Shown here one piece after another: positions 11,183 to 21,888 of a stretch of DNA of 64,000 bases (the first letter of the stretch is position 1; the number at the start of each line of letters is the position of its first letter). The stretch is taken from contig NC_088321.1 in NCBI RefSeq assembly GCF_910592395.1, forward strand, positions 8,120,001 through 8,184,000. The letters are read 5' to 3'. The position numbers and the translations under genes are program-made. The notes below the pieces were generated by a model that was given only the letters and a program-made list of their open reading frames with translations, searched no databases and had not been told where the DNA came from. This stretch comes from Lineus longissimus (Eukaryota > Nemertea > Pilidiophora > Heteronemertea > Lineidae).

Positions 11183-13831
11183 TCAGTCAGCGAGAGGAAG
11201 AGATGGGTACAACGGAGCCGTGGGGCCGACCCCTCTGTCATGTATTTTTGGTTCAGGTTGCCTAAGATTGGACATGCTGGTTGCCCTATCCACTAAGATG
11301 GCATTTACAAAACTGGTTGGACCCAAGAGGTCATTTTTCTCGCAGAACATAACTAGGAATTTGGAGTTAACGCGGTAGTACAAACGGACTTGACACGTGC
11401 TCCGTATTATGTGTCGTATTTTCCACTGGAAAACGCCAAGCTCCATTTCGGTGGGCAACCTACATTGACTAGAACATTCCCAGTCCAACGCTAGTTTCAA
11501 AGAGAGGCACGTTGGATGCACGGTAATCCCAACATCTTTAATTGAAGAAATTGTCTTATTTGTCAACCGGGAAGTCTGAGGCACTTCTAGGAACTTTGAC
11601 ATGTGACCGGAACTAAATTCGATCACCAAACAGTTTGGACTTATGCCCAACAAATAAGAGATAAGCACTTCTGCATATTTAAGAAAAAGGATTAGTAAGA
11701 TTACACCTGTTATCGCCACGAGAGACGACAAAAGTTTTATCTCAATGTTTACTGCCCCAATGGCCTGTTCAACCTGTTGAGTAAAATTTCCTATATTTTC
11801 AGAATCGAGGTGAAATTGGTTAAGAGCTTGAACTTGGGTTTCTTCAGACCCCGCTTGTAAACTCCAGAAAGTAGCATTTATTGGACCTGCATCAGCCGTC
11901 GGTACCTGGGCAAAGGTAGCAACCGTGAAAATAGCTGGCGCCCGCACACCACACGTTTTACACAGAAGGTAGGTAGCCACTACGGCGGCATATACCGCTA
12001 AAACCGAGTTAACTACCTGAAACGAGATACCAAACCCTGGTATCACACTACCCCCGCCTACCGTTGCATGAGACTGAGTGGCCAGAAAATCTGCCTTAGT
12101 AGCAAATGTGCTGGCCCGTTCGGTACCACTGTCCAGGGTGGCTTTTAAAGAAGCCTGAAACTGTTGATCTTTGGCGGCAATATTTGTCCAATTCATCTCG
12201 TTCAGGTTAATGGGCGGTATCTCGATGGAAGGTGGAGTTTTCAAGGGCACCGAGTTTACGGCATATTTCATAACATCCTCAAGTGGATATGCATGATAAA
12301 GCAAGGGCAAATTTATGGGATGTTCATAAACCATCTTACCCTGGCTGGCTGCATCACACGTAGAAACCTGTGCGGGTATATGAAACTTTTTGGACGACAA
12401 TCCGCATGCACAACCAAGGGTCACGATCGCAAACTTGCTCGCTGGCACTGGAACGGTTGGTTTGCCCGCACAATTTTTCTGCCAAACGGGTTCGTCTCCC
12501 GAGGCCAAGTATTTTCCAGGGGCTAATTGTATGGCGCCATTTAAAAGACCACCTTCCTTTTGGTACCGGATATCACAAAACTTAATGGTGTCCGGGACAT
12601 TTGAAAAATAAATTGCCGACACACAAGAAGGTAGTGTCTTGCTTCGCAGTGCTACCGCCATATTACATCGAGTTTGATCGCCATCCTGCTCACAGGACGC
12701 CGTATATTCGTCATACCATTCATTAACAAATTCACCATCCAGAGTTACCCCAAAATACCTGGGTAAATTCATCACCTTCGATGTTGCGGTGGAAGAATGA
12801 TTAAGAGGAACCGGTAACGAGATTACCGAATACAGTTGCACCAATGATTCAGATGACGCTAGCGGCACCTTTACCGAAACAAATATGTTGTTATCATCCC
12901 TGCTAAAAAGGATATTTTTGATATCATAATAATACAAAGGATCAGGGTGAACCACATGAAACCGAGGGTATTGCGCGGCTAATCCCTGACTTATGGTCGT
13001 CAAAACGGTCTGTAAACTGTCTCTGGGGACAAAAGCTAATGGTAAATAACCTTGGACCAAGGTCCTTACCGCTAACACCCAGTTATATAATTCGGATTCC
13101 ACATCGGCTAGATAACCCAGAGTGACCACCGATTCTGTTATCAAGGCGCCTAAGGCCGAAATTGCTGCCTCAACATCTCTAAGTTTAATTGCCATGGTGT
13201 TTAACTGCATATTTAATATTTTAATTTGGTTATGATTATCCAATACACCGTCCATAGCATTTGTCAATCTTGCTGAAACCACTTTCATTACGGAATGCAT
13301 TTCCTTTTCAAAAGATTTTATCTCATTTGTATTTAGATCAACTTGCTGTGTTACGAGTGCCACATGGTTTTTGAATTTATTGAAATCTGCTTCCGTTACT
13401 AGGCCGAAAATGGAAGATGCTACTTGACCTAAACCGCCAAGAATAGCCCTTTTCGATCGCGGTTGCGGTTTACCCCATTTGACGGGCATGAGCTCCTGGG
13501 CTTCATTCACCCACTTTTGTACCCGTTGTACCATTTCCGTACGCCTTGTTCTCAAATTTTGGGCTGCTTCCCGAATTCGCTTGCACATTAAACCGGACGT
13601 AGTAGCGTCCGTGACACAATCATAAAATTTAATCTCCGAAACCAGGTTAGATAGGTTTGGGATAGGAATTTGAAAAGTCTGAAACCATGTGGACTCGGCC
13701 ACGTTGATCATAGATTTCTTTTTGAACACCACCCCAAAGGAAGCGCGAAGGACGACATCGTCCTCCAGAACTACCAGTGGTGGCAGCCCTAGTACTAGGC
13801 CCAAAAATAAAAGAAAACACCGAGCCTTCAT
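11183..13831 (-). CDS. env: Envelope glycoprotein, F-like, of the retroelement
   Basis: The frame is open from 13915; the first ATG is at 13831, giving 882 residues. It begins with a hydrophobic signal peptide (about residues 3-21 from that ATG). A furin-type site RSKR (residues 125-128 from the ATG) is followed by a hydrophobic, glycine-rich fusion-peptide-like stretch and then a long heptad-like region. The small N-terminal and large C-terminal fragments match the layout of class I F-type envelope proteins seen in baculoviruses and insect errantiviruses. Two hydrophobic segments follow, at about residues 603-624 and 698-729, and a long tail of about 150 residues, which is unusual. There is one possible internal break at neither end; the frame is intact. 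Fusogenic function is inferred. Confidence 0.85.
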   Translation of the reverse strand: MKARCFLLFLGLVLGLPPLVVLEDDVVLRASFGVVFKKKSMINVAESTWFQTFQIPIPNLSNLVSEIKFYDCVTDATTSGLMCKRIREAAQNLRTRRTEMVQRVQKWVNEAQELMPVKWGKPQPRSKRAILGGLGQVASSIFGLVTEADFNKFKNHVALVTQQVDLNTNEIKSFEKEMHSVMKVVSARLTNAMDGVLDNHNQIKILNMQLNTMAIKLRDVEAAISALGALITESVVTLGYLADVESELYNWVLAVRTLVQGYLPLAFVPRDSLQTVLTTISQGLAAQYPRFHVVHPDPLYYYDIKNILFSRDDNNIFVSVKVPLASSESLVQLYSVISLPVPLNHSSTATSKVMNLPRYFGVTLDGEFVNEWYDEYTASCEQDGDQTRCNMAVALRSKTLPSCVSAIYFSNVPDTIKFCDIRYQKEGGLLNGAIQLAPGKYLASGDEPVWQKNCAGKPTVPVPASKFAIVTLGCACGLSSKKFHIPAQVSTCDAASQGKMVYEHPINLPLLYHAYPLEDVMKYAVNSVPLKTPPSIEIPPINLNEMNWTNIAAKDQQFQASLKATLDSGTERASTFATKADFLATQSHATVGGGSVIPGFGISFQVVNSVLAVYAAVVATYLLCKTCGVRAPAIFTVATFAQVPTADAGPINATFWSLQAGSEETQVQALNQFHLDSENIGNFTQQVEQAIGAVNIEIKLLSSLVAITGVILLILFLKYAEVLISYLLGISPNCLVIEFSSGHMSKFLEVPQTSRLTNKTISSIKDVGITVHPTCLSLKLALDWECSSQCRLPTEMELGVFQWKIRHIIRSTCQVRLYYRVNSKFLVMFCEKNDLLGPTSFVNAILVDRATSMSNLRQPEPKIHDRGVGPTAPLYPSLPLAD

Positions 13832-13895
13832 ACCTTTAAGAAACTGGTCAGGCGTGCGTTTAAGAATTGACTTCAGCAAAACCGACAAATGGTAA

Positions 13896-13938
13896 TCTGA
13901 AACGATAAGGAAGAGTTAAAGTTTCTGAAAGGAAAACA
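13896..13938 (-). promoter_or_regulatory. Paired splice acceptors upstream of env
   Basis: On the minus strand, between the pol stop and the env ATG, there are two good acceptors: TGTTTTCCTTTCAG (exon starts 13924) and CTTCCTTATCGTTTCAG (exon starts 13896). Env mRNA in related elements and in retroviruses is spliced, so these are the probable sites. Which is used cannot be told from sequence. Confidence 0.65.
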
Positions 13939-13958
13939 GCGTGCCGCGTTTGGAAACT

Positions 13959-16900
13959 CTACCAGTTCCTCTTTTTCCCCTTTTTAATCTTCCTAGGTTG
14001 ATCTAGGAACGATTGAACCAAACCTGGGGTAACAACGGCCGATTGGTCTACCCAAGAGTTATGTTTGGGCCCATAATCTTTCCATTTCACCAGGAACTGT
14101 AATTTCCCCTTTCGTTCTCTCTTTTTGACGATTCCATCAATTTCATATATGTCATCAGTTTCAGACTCACTACTCGCAGCCTTGCTGCCAGCTTCCCCTT
14201 GTACGGAAGAAGAAGCCTGCTTACCCACCTCGTCTGCCTGGAGTTCAGTTTGGTGACCCCCGTCCGTCTCTGCATGAAGAGGCGCAGGTTCCCGATGGTT
14301 GAAAGGAATGTCTTCCTCAGCAAGAGGTTCACCCTCACAGGGAATGTCAGAAGGTTCAAAGGTACGCATATCATCCCAGAAATAACGCTTCATCCTATCC
14401 GGATGCATAAGATTTTTCAGGGTTGTATTTTGCATAGTTTTTAAACGAAAGGCCTTCGGGCGCACCTCTTCCATAACATAATATGGACCCACCCACTTTG
14501 AAGAAAGACATTTCGAGAGCCCTTTTGACGCCTTCTGACGAGGGGTCAGCAGTAAACACAAATCGCCCGGTTTCCAACCCGGTTCAACAGCCTTCTGATC
14601 GAAGCGCTGTTTCATGTATTTACGTGACTGCTGTAGCCTCAACCGTGCCTCCTCTTGTGCAACTTCCAAACCTTTCAGGAGGGTTTTGATATAACTGTCA
14701 ACGCTTTTTACCGCCGAGAGCTCAGGAGATAAGGCTATATCTAGGGGAGTTACTGGCATCCGTCCAAACATTAAGAAATAGGGGATCTGATTCGTGGCGT
14801 TGGTTATACTCGTATTGTATGCGAATGCAAGTGGAGCTAGGAAAAGAGGCCAGTCACGTTGGTCAGGGGAAACATATTTGGCTAACGCCGCAGCAATCCA
14901 TTTGTTGGAAACCTCAGCTAACCCTTGCACCTGGGGCATGTAACTGCATCCTACTGATTTAACAATGTTGCACAATTGACAAAACTGAGTCATATTCTTA
15001 CCAGTGAAATAGGCAGCGCCATCAGTGAGTATTTTCTTGGGTGGAAAAAACTTACAGACAATTTCATTAAACAATATATCTACAATTTCCTCCGATTGAA
15101 CTGACTTCAAGGGGAAAAGCCAACAGTATTTTGAAAAATGATCCATGATAACCAGACAGTGAAGGTATCCTTGGGATGATTTCGTGAGAGGTCCTTTTAC
15201 ATCAATCACTAAAACCTCCCCTAATTGCGATGTTTGCATGGGAAGCAATGGGGCCTTAGGATGTTTAATCGGAAAGGACCGAGCTTGACACGGGAGGCAA
15301 GTTTTACACCATTCTTGTATAGTTTCTTTCATATTTTTCCAGAAATACTTGTACCGAATGCGGTCATACGTTTTTGCTGCCCCCATGTGCGCCGCCATCG
15401 GCTGATCATGAGAAAACTCAAGAATCTGCGGAACCAGTTTCGAAGGGACAACCGTAAGATGCAAGATTTTCGGACCGTGTTTAGTGGGAAGCTGTACAAT
15501 TCGTTTTAATACCTGCTCCACTAGGGCATATTTATCAGCTTCTTTCTCTACCCTTGATGCAATGGACCTATCTTGAGGCAACGTGCCGTGTTCCAAATAC
15601 TGGATTATGTGTCTCAATTCAGGATCTTCGTGTTGTGCCGCCTGTAACGAATCTAAGGAAACTGGATATTTACTGCTGTCAGGAGTTTCCAAACTATTTA
15701 CCCCCGGCTCATTTGGCCTGGACAACAGGTCGGCCAAAGGGATGGTAGTGCCTTCTGCATGGAGTATATCAAATGAATATTGCTGTATGGCTAGACTCAT
15801 TCGCATTAATTTTGGTGAGTCTGTTCTTTTTTGTAGCAGATAGGTAAGAGCTTTGTGATCCGTTTTTACTAAAAAATGAGTTCCTGCTAGGAACATTTTG
15901 AAATGGCGAAGTCCCTGTACCAACGCAAACATTTCCTTTTCTGTAATACACCAATGTGACTGAGTTTTAGTAAGAGTTTGACTATAATAGCCCAACGGGT
16001 GTCGTTTGTTTTCTTTGACCTGATAGAGAACGGCCCCAATGGCAAAATCACTGCTGTCGGAGATAAGCAGGAAAGGCAACGACTCGTCCGGGTGATTCAA
16101 TAGAATAGGCTCAGTGGTTAAAGCTGTTTTCAACGTCTCGAAGGCCCGCTCACAGCGCTCATCCCAAACAAACTCCACATCCTTACGCAATAGTGCCGTC
16201 ATAGGGTATGCAATTTTAGAAAAGTCTTTAATGTATGACCTATAGAACGACGCAGCTCCCAGGAAGCGTTTGATATCTTTTACCGTTTTAGGCTTTGCAA
16301 AGTTGAGAATTTTCTCTACGTTTTGCGGATTTGGTTTTGTGCCCTCGGCAGATAGTATCTTACCTAGGAATTTAACTGACCCCTTGGCGAATACGCACTT
16401 AACTGGGTGCATCTTGAGATTAGCCTCACGAAACCTTTGAAAGACACGGTCCAAATGAGCCATATGCTCGTCAAACGTCGCAGAGTGAATTAAAATGTCA
16501 TCCAGATAAGCATTTGCAAAACTGGAAAGACCTGATAAGACTAAGGACATTACTTTCTGAAATTGGTGAGGAGCTGATTTGATGCCAAAAGGCAACCTAC
16601 TATACGAAAATTGACCAAACGGACAAATTGCCGTCGCAACGTCTGAACTTCTGGGCGTAAGCCCGAGTTGATGGTAGCCCGCTTTCAAATCTAGCGTTGT
16701 GAAGTACTTGGGATTTCCCGCATTCCCTAACTGCGTTAAATGCGAGGCGATGGGGAGGGGGAATCGTAGGAAGGGTAATTTTTTGTTTAACTCTCTAAAA
16801 TCACATACGACCCTATAAGTCCCATCGGGTTTGGCTACCAGGATCATAGGCGAACCAAATTCTGAGTTAGTTGGATGGAGGAGGCCTGCTTTTACAAGTT

Positions 16901-19900
16901 TGCCGACTTCTTGTTCTAAAATCTGACGACGTTTCGGTGATAACTGATAAGGCTTGGAAATAACTGGTTCCGTTCCCTTAAATCCCAAGTCTACTAACCC
17001 TTTTGTGCAGAGGCCTAAGTCCGACAAGTCCACGGCAAATAAATCTTGATTAGCGGTTAGGAATTCATGTAATTGTTTCTTTTGGTCTTCCGTCACCTCA
17101 GATTTTGATAAGTCAATTAGATCAATCGCTTTAGGCTTTTGAGTCGGTGCTTCTGGTCGTTGAAAAGGATGAAAAGAATCAGTCGCATTTAACAAGTCGT
17201 CTTCCTCCATTATTAAATCCACTGAAGCTACGGCCGGCAATGGCGACAAAATGGCCACCTCAGTGCCTGCCCGCAAATGTATTGGTTGCGATAGGACATT
17301 GATAAGTTTTAACGGCACGCGGTCATCAGTGACCTTTACTACGCTGTTTGGTATATAGATGTGAGAACTGCTAAATAAGTTTGGTTTTTCCTGCAATACA
17401 CCTTCATAGCCCTCTGGCTTATCGTGACTAAGTGGAACAAAGATTACCGTATCTGACCTCGGAGATAGAGTATATGACTGATCTAACAAGATAGTTGTGG
17501 AATTATCCAAAGATATACTGCCTATGAATGGAACAGCTGGTTCGTTTGGCATTCTTAAGGTGGCATTTCCAAAATCTAAAGTAACCTGGAACCCATTTAG
17601 AAAATTTCGGCCTAAGATAATCTGTTGCGTAGCTAACTGGCTTGGCAAAATGTAAAAAGGTACCTCGATGCGGGTTCGGCCTACTAACAGCGGAATTTTA
17701 ATCAACCCTTTTAGTTTTAGGGAAGTACCATTTACTGCCGCTGCTTGGGAGAACAGCCCTTTAGTCACTGGTAACCGTTGTAAGATTGGATCAGATTGTA
17801 TAACAGTTTCACTAATTATGCTGATGGCAGCGCCACTGTCAACCAATGCTAAATGAGATTTTGATCCAACCTGGGCTTGAATCAATGAGGTTACCGAAGC
17901 CAAAACAGGAGGGTTGCCACTAGCAAGATCCCAATCACATTCCGGTGCAGTTGGAAGTACTTGGAAATCTTCCTCAGACAGAGCATTACCCCCCGAGTCA
18001 AGTGCATTTTTCACCACCCGCGCTTTTATTTCCGATGAACTAGTACTAGAAACAGTTTGAGACTTTTCCTCTTCTAACGTCACGGCTTTCTGTAACTCGT
18101 CCTTTTGAGTTGGCATTTTTAGTTCCACCAAACCATTATCCCCTGTAATCGAACCATTGAGAACAGCGTCATCTTTTACTGTTGAACTTAACTTCAGTGT
18201 ACTAGAGTCTGACATTCCCCCTATTGCAACCGTTTCTTCAAGCTGATCTGTTTGCGAACCCTCTTTTGAAACCCTACTATACTGCGCTTTGACCCCAGGA
18301 CCGTCCTTCGGAGGGTCCTTAATCTCTTGGATGTTGGGTTCGTCGGGTAGGTCGTTGTTTGCACCCACAGTGATCAGTTTAGTTTTACTCCCAAGTACCT
18401 GCGATAAACCAACTGATTGTGTACTCAGATTTGGCAAGTGCCCCAGTTCCGCAGTGTCTGTAATATTACTTAATGGGGACTCGACCGCGTCCCGGTGTTT
18501 ATAAACTGAGTTGTTATCACTTTGACCTAGGCCTACCGTTTGCGAGGAACTCTGAGATAACTGTCCACTTAAAGGGAGGACGCCCGAAGTATCCATAATG
18601 TCCGATCTGGTTGGCCCCACGAATCCACCTTCCTTAGAAGGAGAGGATTTAGACCTGACTACTGAAATGTCCCCTTTTACATACTCATCACGGTCGCCGG
18701 GACCTGAGGGCTGTTGACCGATACTATCCCTAGGTTCGGCCTGAAGTACAGTAGACCTATGCCCAGCATTTTCATCCGATGGTTTGCTAACCCTACCAGT
18801 AGGCCTACGCAACGGTATACGCAGGGTTGGACCCAAAACTAAGCTTAACTGAGAATAGTCAATTCTAGCATCCGCATATTCTAAAAAATCTGCTCCTAGG
18901 ACCATGTCCACCTTAATACGATCACAAACATAAAACGAGAAACAAATTGAAAAACCCTTGAACCTAAGTCTAATTGAAACCGTGCCTAATAAAGGGATGT
19001 CGTGATTACTTGCTGACGATATGCTCTTGACCTTGCCCTCCGCTATATCTTTGAGGTCAAAACTGGAATCCCATTTCTGTAGTAAAGACGGGGTGACTAA
19101 CGACAAACTGCCCCCGGTATCAACTAAGGCCTCGAATCGCACACCCTGCATCTCTAGGTGTATCATATTTGCTTCTGAAAAATCTTCTACCGTACCTACT
19201 TGGTTCTCTGTCGACTTCTCCGACTGTTTGCATGCATGTACATCGACCGATTCTTGAAAACTATAAACTTCTGGTTGAACAAGACCTACTTCGGTTCGCA
19301 AATCCTGGGGTGAACACCTTTCCCCCTTGGTTTCATACCGCACTTCCTGTTCTTTCACTATTGCCTCCAAATACGCCTGGAGATTACCCCCATCAGCATC
19401 TAGGCCTGTTTCATCTTTATCTAAGGAACTGTTGCCTAGACCTTCTTCTAAGCTACGGGTAGTATCCTGACTACTCGGTCCTAGTGTATCTCTAACATAC
19501 TGCTGGAATGCCCGTTCTTCATCATAGGGCACCGTGTCGAAACTATTAACATCTCTACTGAATGTACTCGAGTCACTCGTTTCCCAATTGTGACCCGTAT
19601 TGCCACCATATAATTCACCTATGTTATCAGGATACCATTCCTGACTCTCTGTGCTCATATAAGCCTCGGATTCACACCCCTCATATCGAGACCTGATTTC
19701 AGTTTCCTCAGCATAACTATCATATCCCCTAAAATCTCCAAAATCGCCGTCATCATATGGATACCCATCTAGATCGGTATCAAAAATACAGTCAACCTCC
19801 GCATATTCCTCATCTCGGTAGTCTTCCCTAACATTTGATCTACCGCTAGGCCTATATCGATCACTATCCTGCCAGTCCAAAGTACAAAACTCGTCACTAT

Positions 19901-20053
19901 CAAGATTGCCAAAAGTATAATCTAAATCACTAAAAGCACTATCATAGGCATAAACGTTACTATTATCCTGCCCCTGACGTCGTATACGACTACTCTGTAA
20001 ATACCCGGGTCCATGAAATTTTAAGTTACCGTGATCATGGGCCCTACCAACTA
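13959..20053 (-). CDS. pol: Pol polyprotein: two proteases, RT, RNase H, integrase, chromodomain
   Basis: This frame is reached by -1 frameshift from gag and has about 2,030 codons; the upstream frame stays open to 20087 and has no suitable ATG. Numbering from codon 19880: retropepsin 1 at 238-350 (DTGG at 254-257, GADFL near 329), a 300-residue serine/threonine-rich linker, retropepsin 2 at 660-780 (DSGA at 681-684, LGRNFL), RT at about 975-1160 (YLDD 1125-1128), RNase H at about 1245-1365 (D1275, D1341), integrase with a H/C zinc site (H1491, H1498, C1528, C1531) and D1560, D1620, E1656 with the usual 35-residue gap, a GPY/F module near 1797, and a chromodomain at about 1909-1960. All catalytic residues I looked for are present. 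Two proteases and a chromodomain beside env are unusual. Confidence 0.93.
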
Positions 20054-20060
20054 GTTTAAA
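20007..20060 (-). promoter_or_regulatory. -1 ribosomal frameshift signal between gag and pol
   Basis: On the minus strand the heptamer T TTA AAC (20060-20054) sits in the gag frame directly before the gag stop TAG. After a 9-nt spacer, GGGCCCATG (20044-20036) can pair with CATGGACCC (20015-20007), eight of nine bases, around a 20-nt loop. TTTAAAC is a classic -1 slippery site, and shifting here enters the open pol frame, which overlaps gag from 20087. Slippery site, spacing and stem all agree. Confidence 0.9.
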
Positions 20061-21658
20061 CGCTGAGAGTATGAGGGACCCTGCCGGCTAGGCGGCTGAC
20101 TGCTTTTTGGACGGAATGGCGTAATATTATCGTGGGGACCCGACCTGTCCTGAAAGTTAGGCCTGTCCCTAGGTGGCCCATTATACCTAGCACTTGGCCT
20201 CGACATAGGCCGATACACCTGGGGAGTATAAGCATTAGTCTGAGACTCGGATCTATTCCTAGGACAATTTCTTGCGATATGATCTAAGGAATTACAGGTC
20301 CAACATGACCTAGGGACCTGTTGTTGCCGGGTGGTACCTGAACAGACCGAATAATGATGCGATCCTCCACATTTCTGACAAACCACATCACCCCTCTGGT
20401 CCCTAGCTGCCCTAAAGTTAGGATTACGGCCCACCTGCATACTCAATGTCTGCAACTGCTGCCGCACCTCGCGTAATTCCCTTCGAACACTTGACTCATC
20501 CCGGCCCTCGTTATCTGACAAGGGCTGTGTCTGACTTTGGCCCTGCCCCATGGTCTTGAATGACTCAAGCTTGTCTAGCACCGCTATGATGCCGGCATTG
20601 GTGGAAGCATTGGCGTCAAGGCTCTGCGTGTCCTCAAATAATTTCGCTGCCACCAAGGCCTCATCAAAGCTAAGTGGTGCAGCTCTTAAAACATGGGCTC
20701 GAATTGGTGGCCTAAGGCCACGGATAAAATAGCTTAATTTTTCAGGAGCTGATACATTCAAGGCCATGGAGGCTTGGACCACCTCCTGTGCATACTGATC
20801 AACCGAATCTGAGGGCCCCATCTGCTTGGACATGAGAGCATTAAGTTTAACAAACCTAAACTTTTCATTTTCGAAATGACTGAGGAAAGCCTCGGCCAGT
20901 GAATCCCATTCTGCGCGGATTTCTGGGCGTAAGTTTAAGAACCACAACCAAGCGCCTGAGCGCATATTTAACCCAAAGACAGCCACGCGCTGTTCTCGGC
21001 TTAAACCTTTCGTTTGCGCGTATAGCGAAAAACGGGTGAGCCAATCTCGGGCCCCAACGCTGTCCTTCATGCCTAACCAGGGTTCAAGTTTAAGCTCAGA
21101 AAGTTTTACGCTACTGCCAGTAAATTCGCGGAATGACTCTCTAATATCCTCCCACATTGAGCGGGAGCTTGGTACCTTCCCCCCATTGCCGTTTGAACTT
21201 TCCGTAAAGGAGTTAGAGGCCATTTTGTCGATGCTTTGATTGACTTTAGGAGTGGACGTTACGAAATCAACGTCAGTTTGAGTTTGGAAATTTTTTGATG
21301 GGATTTTTAAATCCGTTTGAGTGTGAACTGGTACTTTTTGGATTGGACTGTCCGGAAACGTTAAGTGTAAATGCTCATTAATATTGGAACCCGCCCAACC
21401 GTCGTCAAAATACTCGTCTGCTTCCTCAAATTTTACGTGCTTAGTTTGTGTGCCTTCTTCAGGCTGAGAGTCTTCTAGAATGGAACCAAAAGATGGAAAC
21501 TTTTCGTCGTCGATACCGCTTTCCGTTCTAAAATGCTTAAATATGCGATCAAGCTGACGGGACGTTGCTTGTGGGGTCCAACGTTGTTGGCCTAAAGGTT
21601 CTGGATTGTCTGGCTCGTATACGATGCGGTTTCTCAAATTATGACGTATCTGCGGCAT
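20051..21658 (-). CDS. gag: Gag polyprotein with capsid domain and two zinc knuckles
   Basis: 535 residues from a true ATG at 21658. Residues about 195-345 look like a Ty3/Gypsy capsid (retrotransposon gag) region with GMKDSVGARDWL and a YFIRGLRPPIR segment. A coiled stretch lies at about 385-410. Two zinc knuckles follow: C427-x2-C430 with H434/H435 and C439 (slightly irregular), and CWTCNSLDHIARNC at 452-465, a canonical CCHC. The arginine-rich tail probably binds RNA. The last sense codons overlap the frameshift heptamer, so the ratio of Gag to Gag-Pol is set there. Gag forms the particle core; this role is family knowledge. Confidence 0.93.
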   Translation of the reverse strand: MPQIRHNLRNRIVYEPDNPEPLGQQRWTPQATSRQLDRIFKHFRTESGIDDEKFPSFGSILEDSQPEEGTQTKHVKFEEADEYFDDGWAGSNINEHLHLTFPDSPIQKVPVHTQTDLKIPSKNFQTQTDVDFVTSTPKVNQSIDKMASNSFTESSNGNGGKVPSSRSMWEDIRESFREFTGSSVKLSELKLEPWLGMKDSVGARDWLTRFSLYAQTKGLSREQRVAVFGLNMRSGAWLWFLNLRPEIRAEWDSLAEAFLSHFENEKFRFVKLNALMSKQMGPSDSVDQYAQEVVQASMALNVSAPEKLSYFIRGLRPPIRAHVLRAAPLSFDEALVAAKLFEDTQSLDANASTNAGIIAVLDKLESFKTMGQGQSQTQPLSDNEGRDESSVRRELREVRQQLQTLSMQVGRNPNFRAARDQRGDVVCQKCGGSHHYSVCSGTTRQQQVPRSCWTCNSLDHIARNCPRNRSESQTNAYTPQVYRPMSRPSARYNGPPRDRPNFQDRSGPHDNITPFRPKSSQPPSRQGPSYSQRLN

Positions 21659-21870
21659 ACTAATGCTTGCACATATTAGATTATCTTATTACAACTTAAT
21701 AGCCCTATTGCTGATTGCCGACATAAATTTGTATCGGTTAATCGTGATAAAAGGCTCCCGTAAATGAATTGAAACTTAAAACGCTAGGCTCTGTAATGCA
21801 CCCCTGAATCATTCGGGCAAGGTAGACTTCATCCGCTACTTTATGAAAGTCTGTCCACAAGGTTCAGCAG

Positions 21871-21888
21871 AACAAGCTCTGACTACCA
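21871..21888 (-). promoter_or_regulatory. Candidate primer-binding site
   Basis: Directly after the 5' LTR the minus strand reads TGGTAGTCAGAGCTTGTT. It starts with TGG, as expected for pairing to a tRNA CCA end. It resembles an initiator-methionine site (TGGTAGCAGAG or TGGTATCAGAGC) but with one extra base, so I do not assign the tRNA firmly. Confidence 0.65.

Noticed and set aside
12164-12611. Overlapping plus-strand ORFs opposite env (up to 120 codons)
   Set aside because: Antisense to an intact env, no recognisable features.
13889-13915. Upstream extension of env before ATG 13831
   Set aside because: The open frame reaches 13915 but has no ATG there; a TTG at 13888 is an unlikely start in a eukaryotic mRNA. 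ATG 13831 places a signal peptide at the N-terminus.
17668-19462. Several plus-strand ORFs of 60-97 codons opposite pol
   Set aside because: They lie antisense to the Pol domains and have no motifs, so they are shadows.
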